Shown one piece after another: positions 11,248 to 22,584 of a stretch of 64,000 bases of DNA (position 1 is the first letter of the stretch; each line of letters begins with the position of its first letter). The stretch comes from Diphasiastrum complanatum (lineage: Eukaryota; Streptophyta; Lycopodiopsida; Lycopodiales; Lycopodiaceae). The notes below the pieces were generated by a model that worked only from the letters and a program-made list of their open reading frames with translations, was not told the origin of the DNA and ran no database searches. Position numbers and translations under genes: made by a program. The stretch spans positions 68,997,055 to 69,061,054 of the forward strand of contig CM055094.1 of NCBI GenBank assembly GCA_029204225.1, given 5' to 3'.

Positions 11248-12563
11248 ATGCGTATTTGTGGGTTTACCGGTAGTATGAACTCAGAATTACACCAAACTAC
11301 ACCAGAAATCCCAATTCAGACTAACAATGACTACCTGATAGATGCTATCACGGAACCTGTCATTCTGACGGCTGCGCATCTGTTGAATAACTTTCTGGTT
11401 ATTTCAACATTTCGCAAGGATAGAATCCAGTCTAAGCTGCTGAGTTAGATAGTGGAGTCCTTTCTAGAATTCCCTAGTCCCTCCGTTGTGCCATACGACT
11501 GGCAAAACTTTCTTATTCGTGAACTAACCAACTCCATCAAACCCAACAACCGTGAGCATATCACAGCAGGCCCCCTGTTGTGTAACTTTGCCTGTGCACT
11601 TCTCAAGACGAAAGTGCGTGGTTTTCAACGCTCATCCCTTTTGTCTACCCTCATGCCACATACTAACCTTTATCCGCCATCTCAAGCATCCACCTCCTCC
11701 CAACCTGTAGTTATTAACACAACAGCCAACAAACAAATGTGTGGCGCTGCTCTACATCCACATCTCCACCTGCTACCCGAAGACGCACCTCCACTACCGC
11801 ACTAACCACCCCATCAACAACTGCCACTTCTTCTAATTTCGTGCAACCTCCCACTTCGATCTCTGTTGTCGCTACCTCTCTTCCTGTTCCATCCACATCT
11901 GCTTCTGTGTCCACCCCCGTTTCCGTTGTTGATATGATTCCTATCTCTGTTTTATTATCCACTACTCCGTCCATCACCATCGCATCCTCCATCACTCCTG
12001 CTGCCACCGTTGCTTCCATTCCATTTATTCATTCTGATTCTCAATTGTCTCCAGACACTCTGGCGTGGATGCAAGTAATCAATTTTCAACCCCACACGCC
12101 AGACCTTTCTACTCCATCTTCGCCTTCTTCCATACTCCACACCACCCTTTAGTTCCTCTCTGTTCCTCCCGCTCTCTCGTTCGGACAAATCGTCCTCACC
12201 CTTGTTTCCACAGTTGCGTCTCAGACCCCACCTGCTTTGCCACCAAAGGTTGTCGAGGGCAACCAACCGTTGCTTGATGACGCATTTATTCAAACAATTT
12301 TTGTACCATTGCCAGATCGGACTGATCCTATCGCCCCAGATGGCATCAGGTCCAATGAGAACCTGATCGAAGATAATGACGACGGTATTCCACAAGTCGT
12401 CGGGGCAGATACAACACAAGCCCCTATCAGTGCCAGTGTACCGGCTGCTCCCACAGACCTAACGACGGCGTACCAGACTATGGGAAAATACATCCTAGAT
12501 GCGGTAGCGGCCAAAGTACTTCAGGCCGTGGGTCCTGTTGGGAGTATTCCCAACAAAGTATAA
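11248..12563 (+). pseudogene. decayed ORF of unknown function with Ser/Thr/Pro-rich middle
   Basis: Frames here join into one decayed protein of roughly 430 codons. The first part (MRICGFTGSMNSELHQ, then FRKDRIQSKLLS) meets a TAG at 11,446-11,448 and continues in the same frame to 11,805. A frameshift near 11,740 leads to a Ser/Thr/Pro-rich section, stopped at 12,150-12,152. The same frame then reaches a more ordered C-terminus (AYQTMGKYILDAVAAKVLQ) and a final stop at 12,561-12,563. No known motif is recognised. Its position after an LTR-like repeat suggests a retroelement-derived (gag-like or accessory) gene, but that is inference. Confidence 0.45.
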
Positions 12564-13035
12564 ATATATAAAATCATCCAATAAAATGTGTTGCGAGAGC
12601 ATGGCATCCTGCGTGTATAAACCCATGGCCCAATGAGCATGCAAGTGAAGTTGTAAATAAAATAATAGACTTGGACCCTTTGTAATTAAAATAATACTTG
12701 AGGCCCAAAGTCAATTCTAGACTTAGAGTTTACTTTTTAGAGTTGGGTCCAATTTTGGACTCACATGAATCTTGTGATTTCCAATGTACTTTTTGTGGGC
12801 CCTTGGATCAAGTTGGGTCCAAGATGAATGGATAGGATCAATGTGAATATTAGCCAATAGGATTGAGGGGGGGCACCATTTGTACACTATTTTCATGCTT
12901 AATAGAGAGGAGGAGACTCTACTATTTTGAGAGCTCAAGTATCCTCATTTGCTAATCAATCTTGCTTATGCTATTGTTGTGATTGCTTGTTATTTTCATT
13001 TCCCATGCTTTTTGGTTATGCTAGTTAAGGGTTTT
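12564..13035. other. AT-rich intergenic DNA
   Basis: No gene seen. TTGGGTCC-type words recur (12,742 and 12,819), and a G-run follows at about 12,866. The boundary with the copia sequence is at about 13,036. Confidence 0.3.
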
Positions 13036-13381
13036 TCTATCCACCACAGAAGCAGAGTATAAGGCAATGTGTAGTGCAGTACATGAAGCTATATGGTTGA
13101 GACAAATCTTGGAAGAAGTTGGCATGAAGCAGAAAAATCCCACGACTTTACATAGCGACAGTCAGAGTGGCATTCAGCTAGCAAAGAATCCAGTGTTCCA
13201 TGCGAGAACCAAACACATTGAGATTCAGTATCACTTTATACGTGAGAGACTGATGAGTCATGAAATTCATGTTGTTCATTGTAGTACGGAAGAACAACTA
13301 GTTGATATTTTCACTAAGCCACTTGTTGGAAAAAAGTTTGATAAGTTTAGATCAAAGCTTTCTGTACTTAAAGTTTGTTGA
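13036..13381 (+). pseudogene. copia RNase H C-terminal fragment (duplicate of 21,845-22,187)
   Basis: Only the last ~110 residues of copia Pol are present: STTEAEYKAMCSA, HSDSQSGIQLAKNPVFH, RTKHIEIQYHF and the terminal QLVDIFTKPL. It is nearly the same as the RNase H end at 21,845-22,187, and the similarity continues through the downstream non-coding region. The left edge at about 13,036 is abrupt. It is either the tail of a second, tandem element sharing an LTR, or a duplication. Confidence 0.8.
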
Positions 13382-13710
13382 CTTTAAAGCAGCTATGTTT
13401 ATGATTGTATAAAAAGTAGACTCTACTTTAAGGAAGAGAGTTAGAATTAAAGTAGAATCACTGCGCTACTATATTGTGGGTCCTATCAGTTGATAAGGAT
13501 CAGTTGGCCTTGCCACAAGGCAAGTTGACGGGACACGCGTTCTGCCAACGACAACCTGGGTCATGCATGGGTTGCCTGAGTAAACAACTATATGTACAGT
13601 GTAATTTCATTTTGAGAAATACAGTTGCTATGTGAGCTTGTTGTAGAGAGTGTTTTCTATCTGTCTTTCTGTGTAGCATGATCTGCGTTTCTATTCGAAG
13701 CAAATTCTAA
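13382..13710 (+). repeat. copia 3' region and LTR, direct repeat of 22,188-22,515
   Basis: Matches 22,188-22,515 in order, including AGTAGACTCTACTTTAA, the purine-rich GGAAGAGAG followed by TTAGAATTAAAG (likely PPT and LTR start near 13,440), GGGTCCTATCAGT and the final TATTCGAAGCAAATTCTAAG. The LTR lacks a clean TG start, and no PBS follows. The junction to gag at 13,711 is abrupt, so the leader and gag N-terminus are missing. Confidence 0.65.
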
Positions 13711-14972
13711 GTGGGATGTCATCACAGGTGAGGAGAGAAGACCGCCAAATGAAGCGGACATCAAAGTGTTCGACAAGAAGGTGAGGAAAGCTTTGACCTT
13801 CATTAACTTGTTAGTGAAGGATCACATCATTTGTCTTGCTGTTACACCCAGACAGGCATGGGATGTGCTAAGGAGCAGTTTGAGATGTCAAATCCGTCAA
13901 CAATCATGTTTTTGAAATCAAAACTGAATAGTGCCCGCATGGAGCAAGGAAAGCACGGTTAGACTTATATGACCAGAATCAAGACAATGAGGGATGAATT
14001 GCACTCTATTGGTGAGCGCATATGTGATGTGGAACTGGTGCACAATGCATTGAGCGGCATTGCGAAACTCTATCAGATGTTTGTGAGTGGAATAGCATCA
14101 AGAGAAAGATTTCCAACCTTTGATGAGCTCATATGAATCTTGATGCAGAAGAGCAACGACGAGAAATGGTGAAAGCTAGACGTCAAAATACTGACGATCA
14201 GGCACTTGTGACATGCCAAAAATAAGACAAGGGCAAGGGCAAGAAGAAGTCTAAATAGCAATTTGCCAAGTCTCAGGAGAATGAGGGATCTTCTAGCAAA
14301 ACTAAGAAGAAAGACAAGTGCTTCCATTGTGGTAAAAAGGGCCATTGGAAGAGTGAATGTCGCAAATTCCTGGCGGAACAAGGCAAGGGGAAACCAAAAC
14401 AAGCAGGTAACCTTGTCGATGAGGGTGAGATTGAAGACTCTAGAATCTTCATATCTGCATTGTCATCTAATCAAGATGATCAAGCATGGTATGTTGACTC
14501 AGGAGCCACAAGACACATGATAGGTAACAAGGATTGGTTCAGTAGCTTGAAAGTGTTGGATAATGGAACGTCTGTTTCACAAGCAAATGGTGATGTGTGC
14601 AAGATCAACGGGATAGGCACCATCTCAATCCAACTAACTGATGGCAAAAGCAGGATGATCAAGGAGGTACTTTACGTACCAGGTTTGAAGAAAAATCCAC
14701 TTTCTGTTGGAGTCATTACTGATCAAAAGTTGAAAGTGGAATTTGCCCATGATCATTGCTTTGTGAAAAATGTGAACCAAAAGTTCAAACTTATTGTAGA
14801 TGGTATGAGGGAGCCCAACACTAAATTGAATGCTACAATCAAGGGGCAACATGGACTTGTCTCGTCCATTCCATCGCAAATTGAACTATGGCATAAGAGG
14901 CTTGGTCACTTGAACTTAGGAAGCCTCAGTTTGATGAGAAAATTGAAAATGGTGAGAGGGTTCCTTTATTGA
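13711..14972 (+). pseudogene. outer copia element: gag, zinc knuckle, protease, pre-integrase
   Basis: Translation starts in the middle of a UBN2-type gag (WDVITGEERRPPNEAD), with stops before the knuckle (CFHCGKKGHWKSEC at about 14,319). From there one frame runs into the protease, with the catalytic WYVDSGATRHM (about 14,490), and into the pre-integrase motif LWHKRLGHLNLG (about 14,887). The frame ends at 14,970-14,972. The zinc-binding part of integrase is absent: the sequence jumps from MRKLKMV to the start of the integrase core. Confidence 0.8.
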
Positions 14973-15894
14973 TGATATGTCACGTAAGACGTGGATTTAC
15001 TTCTTGAAGAAGAAATCAGATGCATTTGACAATTTCAAGAGCTTCAAAGCATTGGTCAAAAATCAGACATGTAGGAAGATCAAAGTTCTAAGATTAGATA
15101 GTGGAGGTGAGTACAAGTCTAATGACTTCAATGATCTTTGTGATCAATGTGGGATCAAAAGACAATTTAAGCAAGCTCATACTCCTGCTCTCAATGGTGT
15201 AGCTGAGCGCAAGAATCGTATGATTGTGGAAAGTACAAGATCTATGCTAGCTGAGATGAAACTACCAAAATATTTGTGGTCAGAAGCATGCAGTACGACA
15301 GCCTATCTTCAAAATAGAAGTTTTATCATTGCCATATCAAAGATAACACCTGAGGAGGCATTCACGAAGAAGAAGCCAAAGGTGAACCACTTGTGAATCT
15401 TTTGATGTAAGGCCTTTGTACACATTCCTAAGGAAGAGAGATGTAAACTTTATGTGAAAGCTATCAAGTGTATATTTCTAGGATATGATGATTGTGTGAA
15501 AGGCTATAGATGTTTTGATCCAGTGGAGAACAAAATACAAGAAGCCGTGATGTCATCTTTGATGAATCCAAGATGTATGAAGACAAGGATGCTGAGAAGA
15601 TAGACACATCCAGTGGAAAAGACGGTTTAGTGAGAATACCTCCTGATGATGATCCATTTATTGAGTTTCCTAGTGATGGACATGAGGATACATCTTAAGA
15701 TACTACTACTCAACCTCAAGAAGCAGGCTGGAGAGGTAGAGATAAACCTTTTGGTGCAAGGAGGATTGAAGTTGCAGGTGACAAACACAAGGAGAAAAAT
15801 GTACTATGGGATACATCTTCACCAGGAAGCCAATCACCTAACAGGAAGCTCCCTAAGTGGTTTGAGAGATTATTGGAGAGCCGCGACATGAATG
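14973..15894 (+). pseudogene. outer copia element: integrase core and linker, cut by the nested element
   Basis: Begins FIDDMSRKTW in a new frame. Core motifs are LRLDSGGEYKS (second catalytic Asp) and NGVAERKNRM (catalytic Glu); the first Asp region is lost with the preceding deletion. After 15,396 the frame is broken, but copia linker words can still be read in other frames (for example FVHIPKEER). The sequence stops at 15,894 exactly at the nested copia LTR and resumes at 20,538. Confidence 0.75.
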
Positions 15895-16800
15895 TGTAGG
15901 AAAAAATAGTAATTATTCTTCCACAGAGAACACGATATAAATTTGAATAAATCAAATTAATATCAGTGTCTTCAATCATGATTTTATCTGATCTATGTAA
16001 TAATAGAACAGTATTTGTTTTGATTGAATATGCATGCGAAAATAATATGCGGAAGTGTTAGACTATATGCAGAAGTATGAGACATCTTAAGACAATTTAG
16101 ACAATAAGAAATTGTTGATCAAAAATGATTTTTTATAACTCTGAATTTGATTGATGAATATACATCTCTTGCTGTCTTATCTTGATGTTGTGTCTATGAT
16201 TGAGTCAGTTTCAACGAGTAGTGCATATGTATTTATATTGCTACAGGACAGGTCTTTTGGCCTTATATTTATAGGTCTTTTGGCCTTTTTAATACTGTAA
16301 CAATACAAATCTAACCATTTATGACGGTTGATATTCAAATAGACTCTATGTTTCCAGGCTCAAATAAAGTTTGTTTGCGAATTGGCTTGCAATCCCAACC
16401 GATAAGCAATATCTGGCATGGTGGTAGTAAGGTAAATCTATTTCGCAATAGTTTGCCTCTTCGTCTCAGTTTCATGTTTCGCGAATTGTTCGCGACACTT
16501 GTCTCTTCACGATATTTTCATCTTTCGCAAATTGTTCCCAACATATGACAATTCTTGAGCTTGAAGAAAGAAATCTAGAATATTTTGCGAACTGTTCAAG
16601 ATAGTTTCGTGACATTTGAGGCTTAAAGAAAAAACAAAAAATTTCAAGACAAGATTCTGTTCGCGAATCTTTCGAGCTTCAACAAGAAAGCCACGAGTTT
16701 TCACAAGTCACTGTTTCACATCCGTTTCTTTCTCATCCTTTGCCAAGTAAATTGCATGCTGTGTTGGTAGAATCAAGATCTGTAGATCAATTGTTCTACA
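15895..16800 (-). repeat. 3' LTR of nested copia
   Basis: 906 bases, paired with 19,698-20,537. It contains repeated near-palindromes built from GCGAA and TTCGC (for example GCGAATTGTTCGCGAC). It is longer than its partner because of small insertions. Confidence 0.85.
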
Positions 16801-16815
16801 ACTCCCTCTCAAAGT
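16801..16815 (-). promoter_or_regulatory. polypurine tract of nested copia
   Basis: On the minus strand CTTTGAGAGGGAGT lies directly before the 3' LTR start (TGTAGAACAA), the expected place for plus-strand priming. Confidence 0.75.
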
Positions 16816-17249
16816 GGCAGTTGGATTAATCCCAATCTTCTTCGCTGCTTCTCGAACAAGGCTTTACTTAGTGGCTTTATAGAGATATCAGCTGTCATTT
16901 CCTCTGTGGGTATGAAGACTGTTTTCAGTATCTTCTTCTCGACTAAGTCCCGAATCACATGATACTTGATAGCTATGTGCTTCGTTTTCGAGTGAAATAC
17001 AAGATCTTTCGTAAGATAGATTGCTGAAGTGTTATCCACCAACAAGACATAAGGTTCAGAACTAGATTTATCAAATCCTTCCAATATCTGTTTAATCCAG
17101 ATCAGCTCATTTGCCATCTTGGCTGCTGCTACATATTTCGCTTCACAAGAAGATTGAGCTACTATTGTTTGCTTCTTGCTAATCCAGAGTATGGCTGCGC
17201 CAGATGCTAGAGTACAACCTCTTGAAATACTTTTGCTATCATCCTTCAT
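16809..17249 (-). pseudogene. nested copia RNase H
   Basis: C-terminal Pol domain, which degrades RNA in RNA:DNA hybrids. It reads ASGAAILWISKKQTIVAQSS, the CEAKYVAAAKMANELIW helix (Glu retained), LLVDNTSAIYL (Asp) and HSKTKHIAIKYHVIRD. It is open for 146 codons and ends just before the PPT. The upstream part of the domain is separated by a frameshift near 17,280. Confidence 0.85.
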
Positions 17250-17289
17250 GGATGCCCAGCTTGCGTCACTGTATGATTCGATGTGAAAT

Positions 17290-18055
17290 CTAGTTTTTTT
17301 TTAATAACATAGTCCATAGTCTTTTGGTTACTCTCTTTGCCAACTTCCAATGTAACGATCCTAGGTTCTGATTATATTGGCTCAGCCTGTATACTGCAAA
17401 TGCTATATCAGGTCTGGTGTTATCTGCTAGATATAACAATGATCCAATCAGCCTATGATAGGGTGTTTTTACCATTTGTTCTTCTTTCTCGAGAGTCTGC
17501 GGACAATCTGCCTTGTTCAGTATTGTTCTAGGTATCATGGGAGTATGCACACCTTTGCATTCGAGCATGGTGAAGTCTTCAATGATCTTCTGAGTGTACT
17601 TTTGTTGGTGAAGATACAACTTACCACCTTCAAAGTCTCTCACGATCTGCAAGCCTAGATAGATTTTAGCTTCTCCTAGATCAACGATCTCAAATATTTC
17701 AAAAATATCTCTTTTGACATCTGAAATTAACTCCTCTTCTTGAGAAGATAAGCGTGTCATCAACATAAACAACTAAAATGATTATTTATTTTTGGACATA
17801 CTTGATATAGACATTTGATTCAGCAAATAGAGGTTTGAAGCCTATGGATCGTAGCGCTTCGTCCTTCTTTCTATACCATTATCTCGTTGCCTGTTTGAGA
17901 CCATAAATGCTTTTATTCATGTGACATCCATATTCTGGATATTCTTGGCTTACAAAACCAAGTGGTTGGTCCATGAATAAGTCTTCTTCTAATTCTGCAT
18001 GCAGGAAAGCAATTTTCTCATCCGCAATATGGATTTTCAAATCTTGAGCCACTAC
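17290..18055 (-). pseudogene. nested copia reverse transcriptase, N-terminus deleted
   Basis: The catalytic YVDD is intact (codons near 17,753-17,764). Downstream blocks are YLGLQIVRDFEGGKLYLHQQ, the PYHRLIGSLLYLADNTRPDI motif and the RT-RNase H connection. Upstream, FLHAELEEDLFMDQPLGF and YGLKQATR are in another frame. The N-terminal third of RT and the integrase are missing. Several frameshifts are present. Confidence 0.85.
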
Positions 18056-18660
18056 ATACGCAAACAACAAACAAATTGATGTATGTTTGACTACCAGTGA
18101 AAAAGTTTGACTACTTTTGATTTTGACTCCTTGAATTCTCTGACTTTTATTGGCTTGGTACAAGGCTTCCATGTTCATATGACATAGCCTTTTGTGCCAC
18201 AATACATCTGTTGATTCCTGAGTTTGATAGACTTTTTTGAATGTTCAGGTGATGCAAATTTCCTTCTCTATTGTCTTTAGCAATCAGGTTATCAGAATCT
18301 TCCTTGAACAGTTTACAAGAGTTCTTTGTGAAGGTTACTGACATGTCTATATCAACTATCTTATCTATAGATAGAAGATCTTTATCAAGAGTAGGGACAT
18401 AGAGAACTTCCTCTAGTTTCTTGTCTTCTTGATTCGTGTCTAGCCATAATACACAGTTCCTTCACCCACGTGTTTAGAACCATCTCCAAGTATAATAAAT
18501 CTCGAATTGTTCGTCTTCTTGTACTCAGACAAAATTTGTTTCGAGGAAACAAAATGTGAGGTGGCTCCCAAATCAAGTACTACTTCTCGAATTGAATTAG
18601 ATGAACACATAAGCTGCCGAATTCCTTGTTGCCATGTCTTCTGCTACTCTGGAGCATTCT
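18056..18660 (-). pseudogene. nested copia protease and pre-integrase remnant
   Basis: Reading leftwards, the protease active site is LDLGATSHFVSS (about 18,560; the usual DSGAT has become DLGAT, a Ser-to-Leu change beside the catalytic Asp). This is followed by ILGDGSKHVGEGT and, after stops, by the pre-integrase LWHKRLCHMNMEAL (about 18,200). The sequence then runs directly into RT, so the integrase core has been deleted. Confidence 0.7.
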
Positions 18661-18699
18661 GCTTTGTCTTCAACATAGTTTGAATATGAAGGTTCACTT

Positions 18700-19590
18700 C
18701 GATTCTGCTCCTTTTTGTTTCTGAGATTCTGATAACAGTCTATTGCTGCATGACCCTGTTTATGACAATGAATACATTCAATCTTTAAATTTAGCCAACA
18801 CTTTTCTTTTGTGTGATTTGATCTTCTGCATCTGTTGCAGATTTTCTTATCACCAGAATTCTTTTGTTGTTTTCCAGATTATTGCTCATTAGTCTTAGAC
18901 TCATTCTTTTTAGATGACTCCCTCTTAAACTTAGACTTCCTAGAAGTTTATTCTTCTGAGTAAATAGAGCATTTTCTGAATCACCATTGTCGTCATAGCG
19001 TTCACAAGCTTCTACTTCTTCCTTCACTCCGTCTATTGCCTTTTGAAGTGTCGTTGTCGCATCTTTTGCCAATAAGGTTGGAGTTGCGTGGAATGACCTG
19101 GGTAGGGCTCGAAAAAAATAACTAAGCTGTTATTCCTTAGAAATTGTATTTTCTACACCAGAATTTTTCAAGGAACTAAATAGATCTTTAATCTTTCGTA
19201 CGAATGTGTTCAGGTCTTTGCCGTCCCACTGTAGGTAAGTTAATTGGTCTTCCAAGAACATGATCTGATTACAAGATCGAGTCTCATTCTTGGTTTGCAA
19301 TTCTTCCCATAAATTCTTTGCGTTTGAAATTGATGTAAGATCTAACATTATATTGTCATGCACTGAAGATGCAATAATTGCTATAGCTTTGTCATTTTTT
19401 AAACTCCATTCTCGAAATTCTTTGCCAGAAGTAGCTTATGGCTTTTCTCCAATTGGTTCTACCCATTGCCATAGACCCTCGTCCTTCGACAAGAGTGAAG
19501 TCTTATATTTCCAAATCAAGTAGTTTGAACCTTCTGGGTCCAAGATTGTAGTGATCTTAGCTTGAATATTGGTGATCGGCGACATTTTTT
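18700..19590 (-). pseudogene. nested copia gag
   Basis: A UBN2-type gag starting near 19,585 (MSPITNIQAKITTIL), with stops near 19,438 and 19,128. Recognisable parts are SNAKNLWEELQTKNET, FLEDQLTYLQW and, near 18,760, a knuckle CIHCHKQGHAAIDC. It packages the RNA in the family; this copy is broken. Confidence 0.75.
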
Positions 19591-19684
19591 AATTCTGAAT
19601 ATCCAAATAGCGGCTTACTGATGGATGTATGAAGAATGCTGAGAGGGATTAGAAGATAACACTGTATCAACTTTAATTCCGTAT

Positions 19685-19696
19685 GCTCTGATACCA
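19685..19696 (-). promoter_or_regulatory. PBS, initiator tRNA-Met 3' end (nested copia)
   Basis: Minus strand TGGTATCAGAGC, one base inside the 5' LTR: the classical plant copia primer site. Confidence 0.9.
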
Positions 19697-19697
19697 C

Positions 19698-20537
19698 TGT
19701 AGGAAAAAATAGTAATTATTCTTCCACAGAGAACACAATACAAATTTGAATAAATCAAATTAATATTAGTGTCTTCAATCATGATTTTATCTGATTTACG
19801 TACTAATAGAACAATATTTGTTTTGATTAAATATGCGTGCAAAAATTATGTGCGGAAGTGTTAGACTGTATGCAAAAGTATGAGACATCTTAAGACAATC
19901 TAGACAATAAGAAACTGTTGATCAAAAATGAATTTTTTCTGAATCTGATTTATGAATATATATCTCTTGTTGTCTTATCTCGCTGTTGTGTCTCTAATAT
20001 AGTCAGTTTCAACGAGTAGTGCATATATATTTATATTGCTACAAGACAGGTCTTTTGGCCTTTTATTTATAGGTCTTTTGGCCTTTTAATAATGTAACAA
20101 TAGAAATCTAACCGTTTATGATGGTTGATATTCAAATAGACGTTCTATTTCCAGGCTCAAATAAATTTTGTTCACGAATATTTTGTGACAGTTTGTCTCT
20201 TCGTCTCAGCTTCATGTTTTGCGAATTGTTCGCAACACTTGTCTCTTCACGATATTTTCGTCTTTCGCAAATTGTTCGCGACAAATGACAATTCATGAGC
20301 TTGAAGAAAGGAAGCTAGAATATTTCGCAAACTGTTTGTAGTTTCGTGACATTTGAGAGTTGAACAAGAAACAGAAAATTTCGCGACAAGATTCTGTTTG
20401 CGAATCTTTCGAGCTTCAACAAGAAAGCCACGAGTTTCCACAAGACACTGTTTTGCGTCTGTTTCTTTCTCATCCTTTGTCAAGTAAACTGCGCGCTCTG
20501 TTGGTAGAATCAAGATCTGTAGATCAATTGTTCTACA
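19698..20537 (-). repeat. 5' LTR of nested copia
   Basis: 840 bases, paired with 15,895-16,800. Ends are TG...CA as read on either strand. It also carries the GCGAA/TTCGC palindromes. Confidence 0.88.
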
Positions 20538-22187
20538 GGATGACTTTCCAGGATCATCTAGCCAGGGAGAGCTACAAAGAGCAACAAGAGAGAAGACACA
20601 ACCTGAAAGGTATGAAGCAAATTATGCTTTCTTATCTAGCATTATTCAAAACAAAGAACCTTCGACTTCTGGTGAAGTGAAGGATGATGACATTTGGGTC
20701 AAGGCCATGGGAGAGGAGATGGAGTCAATTGCTAAGCATAGCACATGGAACTTAGTGGAACCACCAGTTGGCAAGAAACCCATTGGTTGCAAATGGGTAT
20801 ACAGGACTAAGTACCATGCAGATGGAAGTATAGCAAAGCACAAAGCAAGATTGGTGATCAAAGGGTATGCACAAAGTAAAGGGATTGACTATGAGGAGAC
20901 CTTTGCACCAGTATGTAAGTGGAATACTCTACGTCTACTTGTTGTTTTAGCTTCACATTTTGGTTGGCCTTTGCATCAGATGGATGTGAAATCTACTTTT
21001 CTAAATGGGGAGTTAGAAGAAGAGGTGTTCATGGATCAACCTGAAGGCTTTGTAGTGAAAGGACAGGAGAATAAAGTATATCGCTTGAAGAAAGCACTTT
21101 ATGGTCTTAAACAGGCACCACGCGGTATAGCAGGATTGATGCCTACTTTCGTTCAAAGGGGATGGTGAGAACACATTTTTTGATCCGAATCTGTATGTCT
21201 TATGTTTTGATGGTATGGTTGCTTTGATTGCTCTTTATGTTGATGACTTGATTATTACGGGAAATAATCAAGAGATGATAGACATGATAAAAAAAAGACC
21301 TCATGAAACAATTCGAGATGACAGATCTCAGCCTGATGCATTATGGCCTTGGAGTAGAAGTGTCGCAAAAAGGACACGAAGTAGGTTTAACACAGGTGAA
21401 ATATGTCAAAGAGTTGCCACACATGTTCAGGTTGCAGGATTGCAAACCAGTGAACACTCCTATTGAACCAGGTAAAAAGCTTTCAAAGCTTGATGAGTCA
21501 CAACCATTTGATGCTACGCTGTATAGGCAGTTAGTAGGGAGCTTGATTTACCTTACAACAATTAGACCAGATATATGCTATGTTATTGGTATTGTAAGTC
21601 AGTTTATGGCAGCACCTACGAAAATGCATTGTAAGGCAACTAAGCGCATTTTGCGTTACGTCAAAGGCACTTTAGATTATGGCTTGATTTACAGGAAGCA
21701 TGAGGGTTTAGCTGAGTTATGTGGCTATGTGGATGCGGATTGGGGAGGTGACTATGATGATCGTAGATCCACCACATGGTATGTATTCCAGCTTTGTAGT
21801 AGTTGCTTTTCCTGGTCTAGTAAGAAGCAAAGTACAATTGCTCTATCCACCACAGAAGCAGAGTATAAGGCAATGTGTAGTGCACCATAGGAAGCCATAT
21901 GGTTGAGACAGATCTTGGAAGAAGTTGGCATGAAACAGAGAAATCCCACAACTATACATAGCGACAGTCAGAGTGGCATTCAGCTAGCAAAGAATCCAGT
22001 GTTCCATGTGAGAACCAAACACATTGAGATTCAGTATCACTTTATATGTGAGAGGCTGTTGAGTCATATAATTCATGTTGTTCATTGTAGTATGGAAGAA
22101 CAACTAGCTGATATTTTCACTAAACCACCTGTTAAAGAAAAGTTAGAAAAGTTTAGATCAAAACTTTTTGTACTTAAAGTTTGTTGA
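20538..22187 (+). pseudogene. outer copia element: reverse transcriptase and RNase H (after the insertion)
   Basis: Continues the outer element. The RT N-terminus (CKWVYRTKYHADGSIAKHKA, then MDVKSTFLNGELEEEVFMDQ) is open to 21,168. A frameshift follows, then ALYVDDLIITG with the catalytic YVDD at 21,236-21,247. A second frameshift leads to the 21,303-21,890 frame (GLTQVKYVKELP, YRQLVGSLIYL, AELCGYVDADWGGDYDDRRS). One TAG at 21,888-21,890 interrupts RNase H, which continues in another frame (HSDSQSGIQLAKNP) to the natural end at 22,187. It duplicates the tail seen at 13,036-13,381. Confidence 0.85.
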
Positions 22188-22515
22188 CTTTAAAAGCTAT
22201 GTATACGACTGTATAAAAAGTAGACTCTACTTTAAAAGTTAGAATTAAAGTAGAATCACTGTGTTACTGTACTATGGGTCCTATCAGTCGATAAGAATCA
22301 GTTGGCCTCGCCACGAGGCGAGTCGACGGGACGCGTGTCCCGCCAACGGCAATCTGGGCCATGCATGGGTTTCCTGAGTGAAGAACTATATGTATAGTGT
22401 AATTTCATTTTAAGAAATACAGTTGTTATGTGAGCTTGTTGTGGAGAGTGCTTTTCTGTCTGTGTTATTGTGTAGCATGATCCGTGTTCCTATTCGAAGC
22501 AAATTCTAAGTGTTG
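22188..22515 (+). repeat. copia 3' region and LTR, direct repeat of 13,382-13,710
   Basis: Same order of words as the upstream copy, up to CAAATTCTAAGTG. The purine tract before TTAGAATTAAAG is shortened here. After 22,515 the two copies part. Confidence 0.65.
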
Positions 22516-22584
22516 GATCACTCATGATGAAGGAATTAAAAAAATAGATGAACAAAGTGAATATTGAAGATCTCAAGATATTTA

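Larger units (their letters stand above)
15895..20537 (-). mobile_element. nested Ty1/copia retrotransposon, non-autonomous (4.6 kb)
   Basis: A complete LTR-to-LTR copia insertion in reverse orientation. LTRs are 15,895-16,800 and 19,698-20,537, both starting TGTAGGAAAAAATAG and ending TTGTTCTACA on the + strand. A PBS for initiator tRNA-Met abuts the 5' LTR (19,685-19,696) and a PPT abuts the 3' LTR (16,801-16,815). Flanking 5-mers GAATG and GGATG differ by one base and look like an aged target duplication. Gag, protease and pre-integrase pieces lead directly into RT: the integrase core is missing, so it could only have moved with help in its present form. Many stops show it is now dead. Confidence 0.9.
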
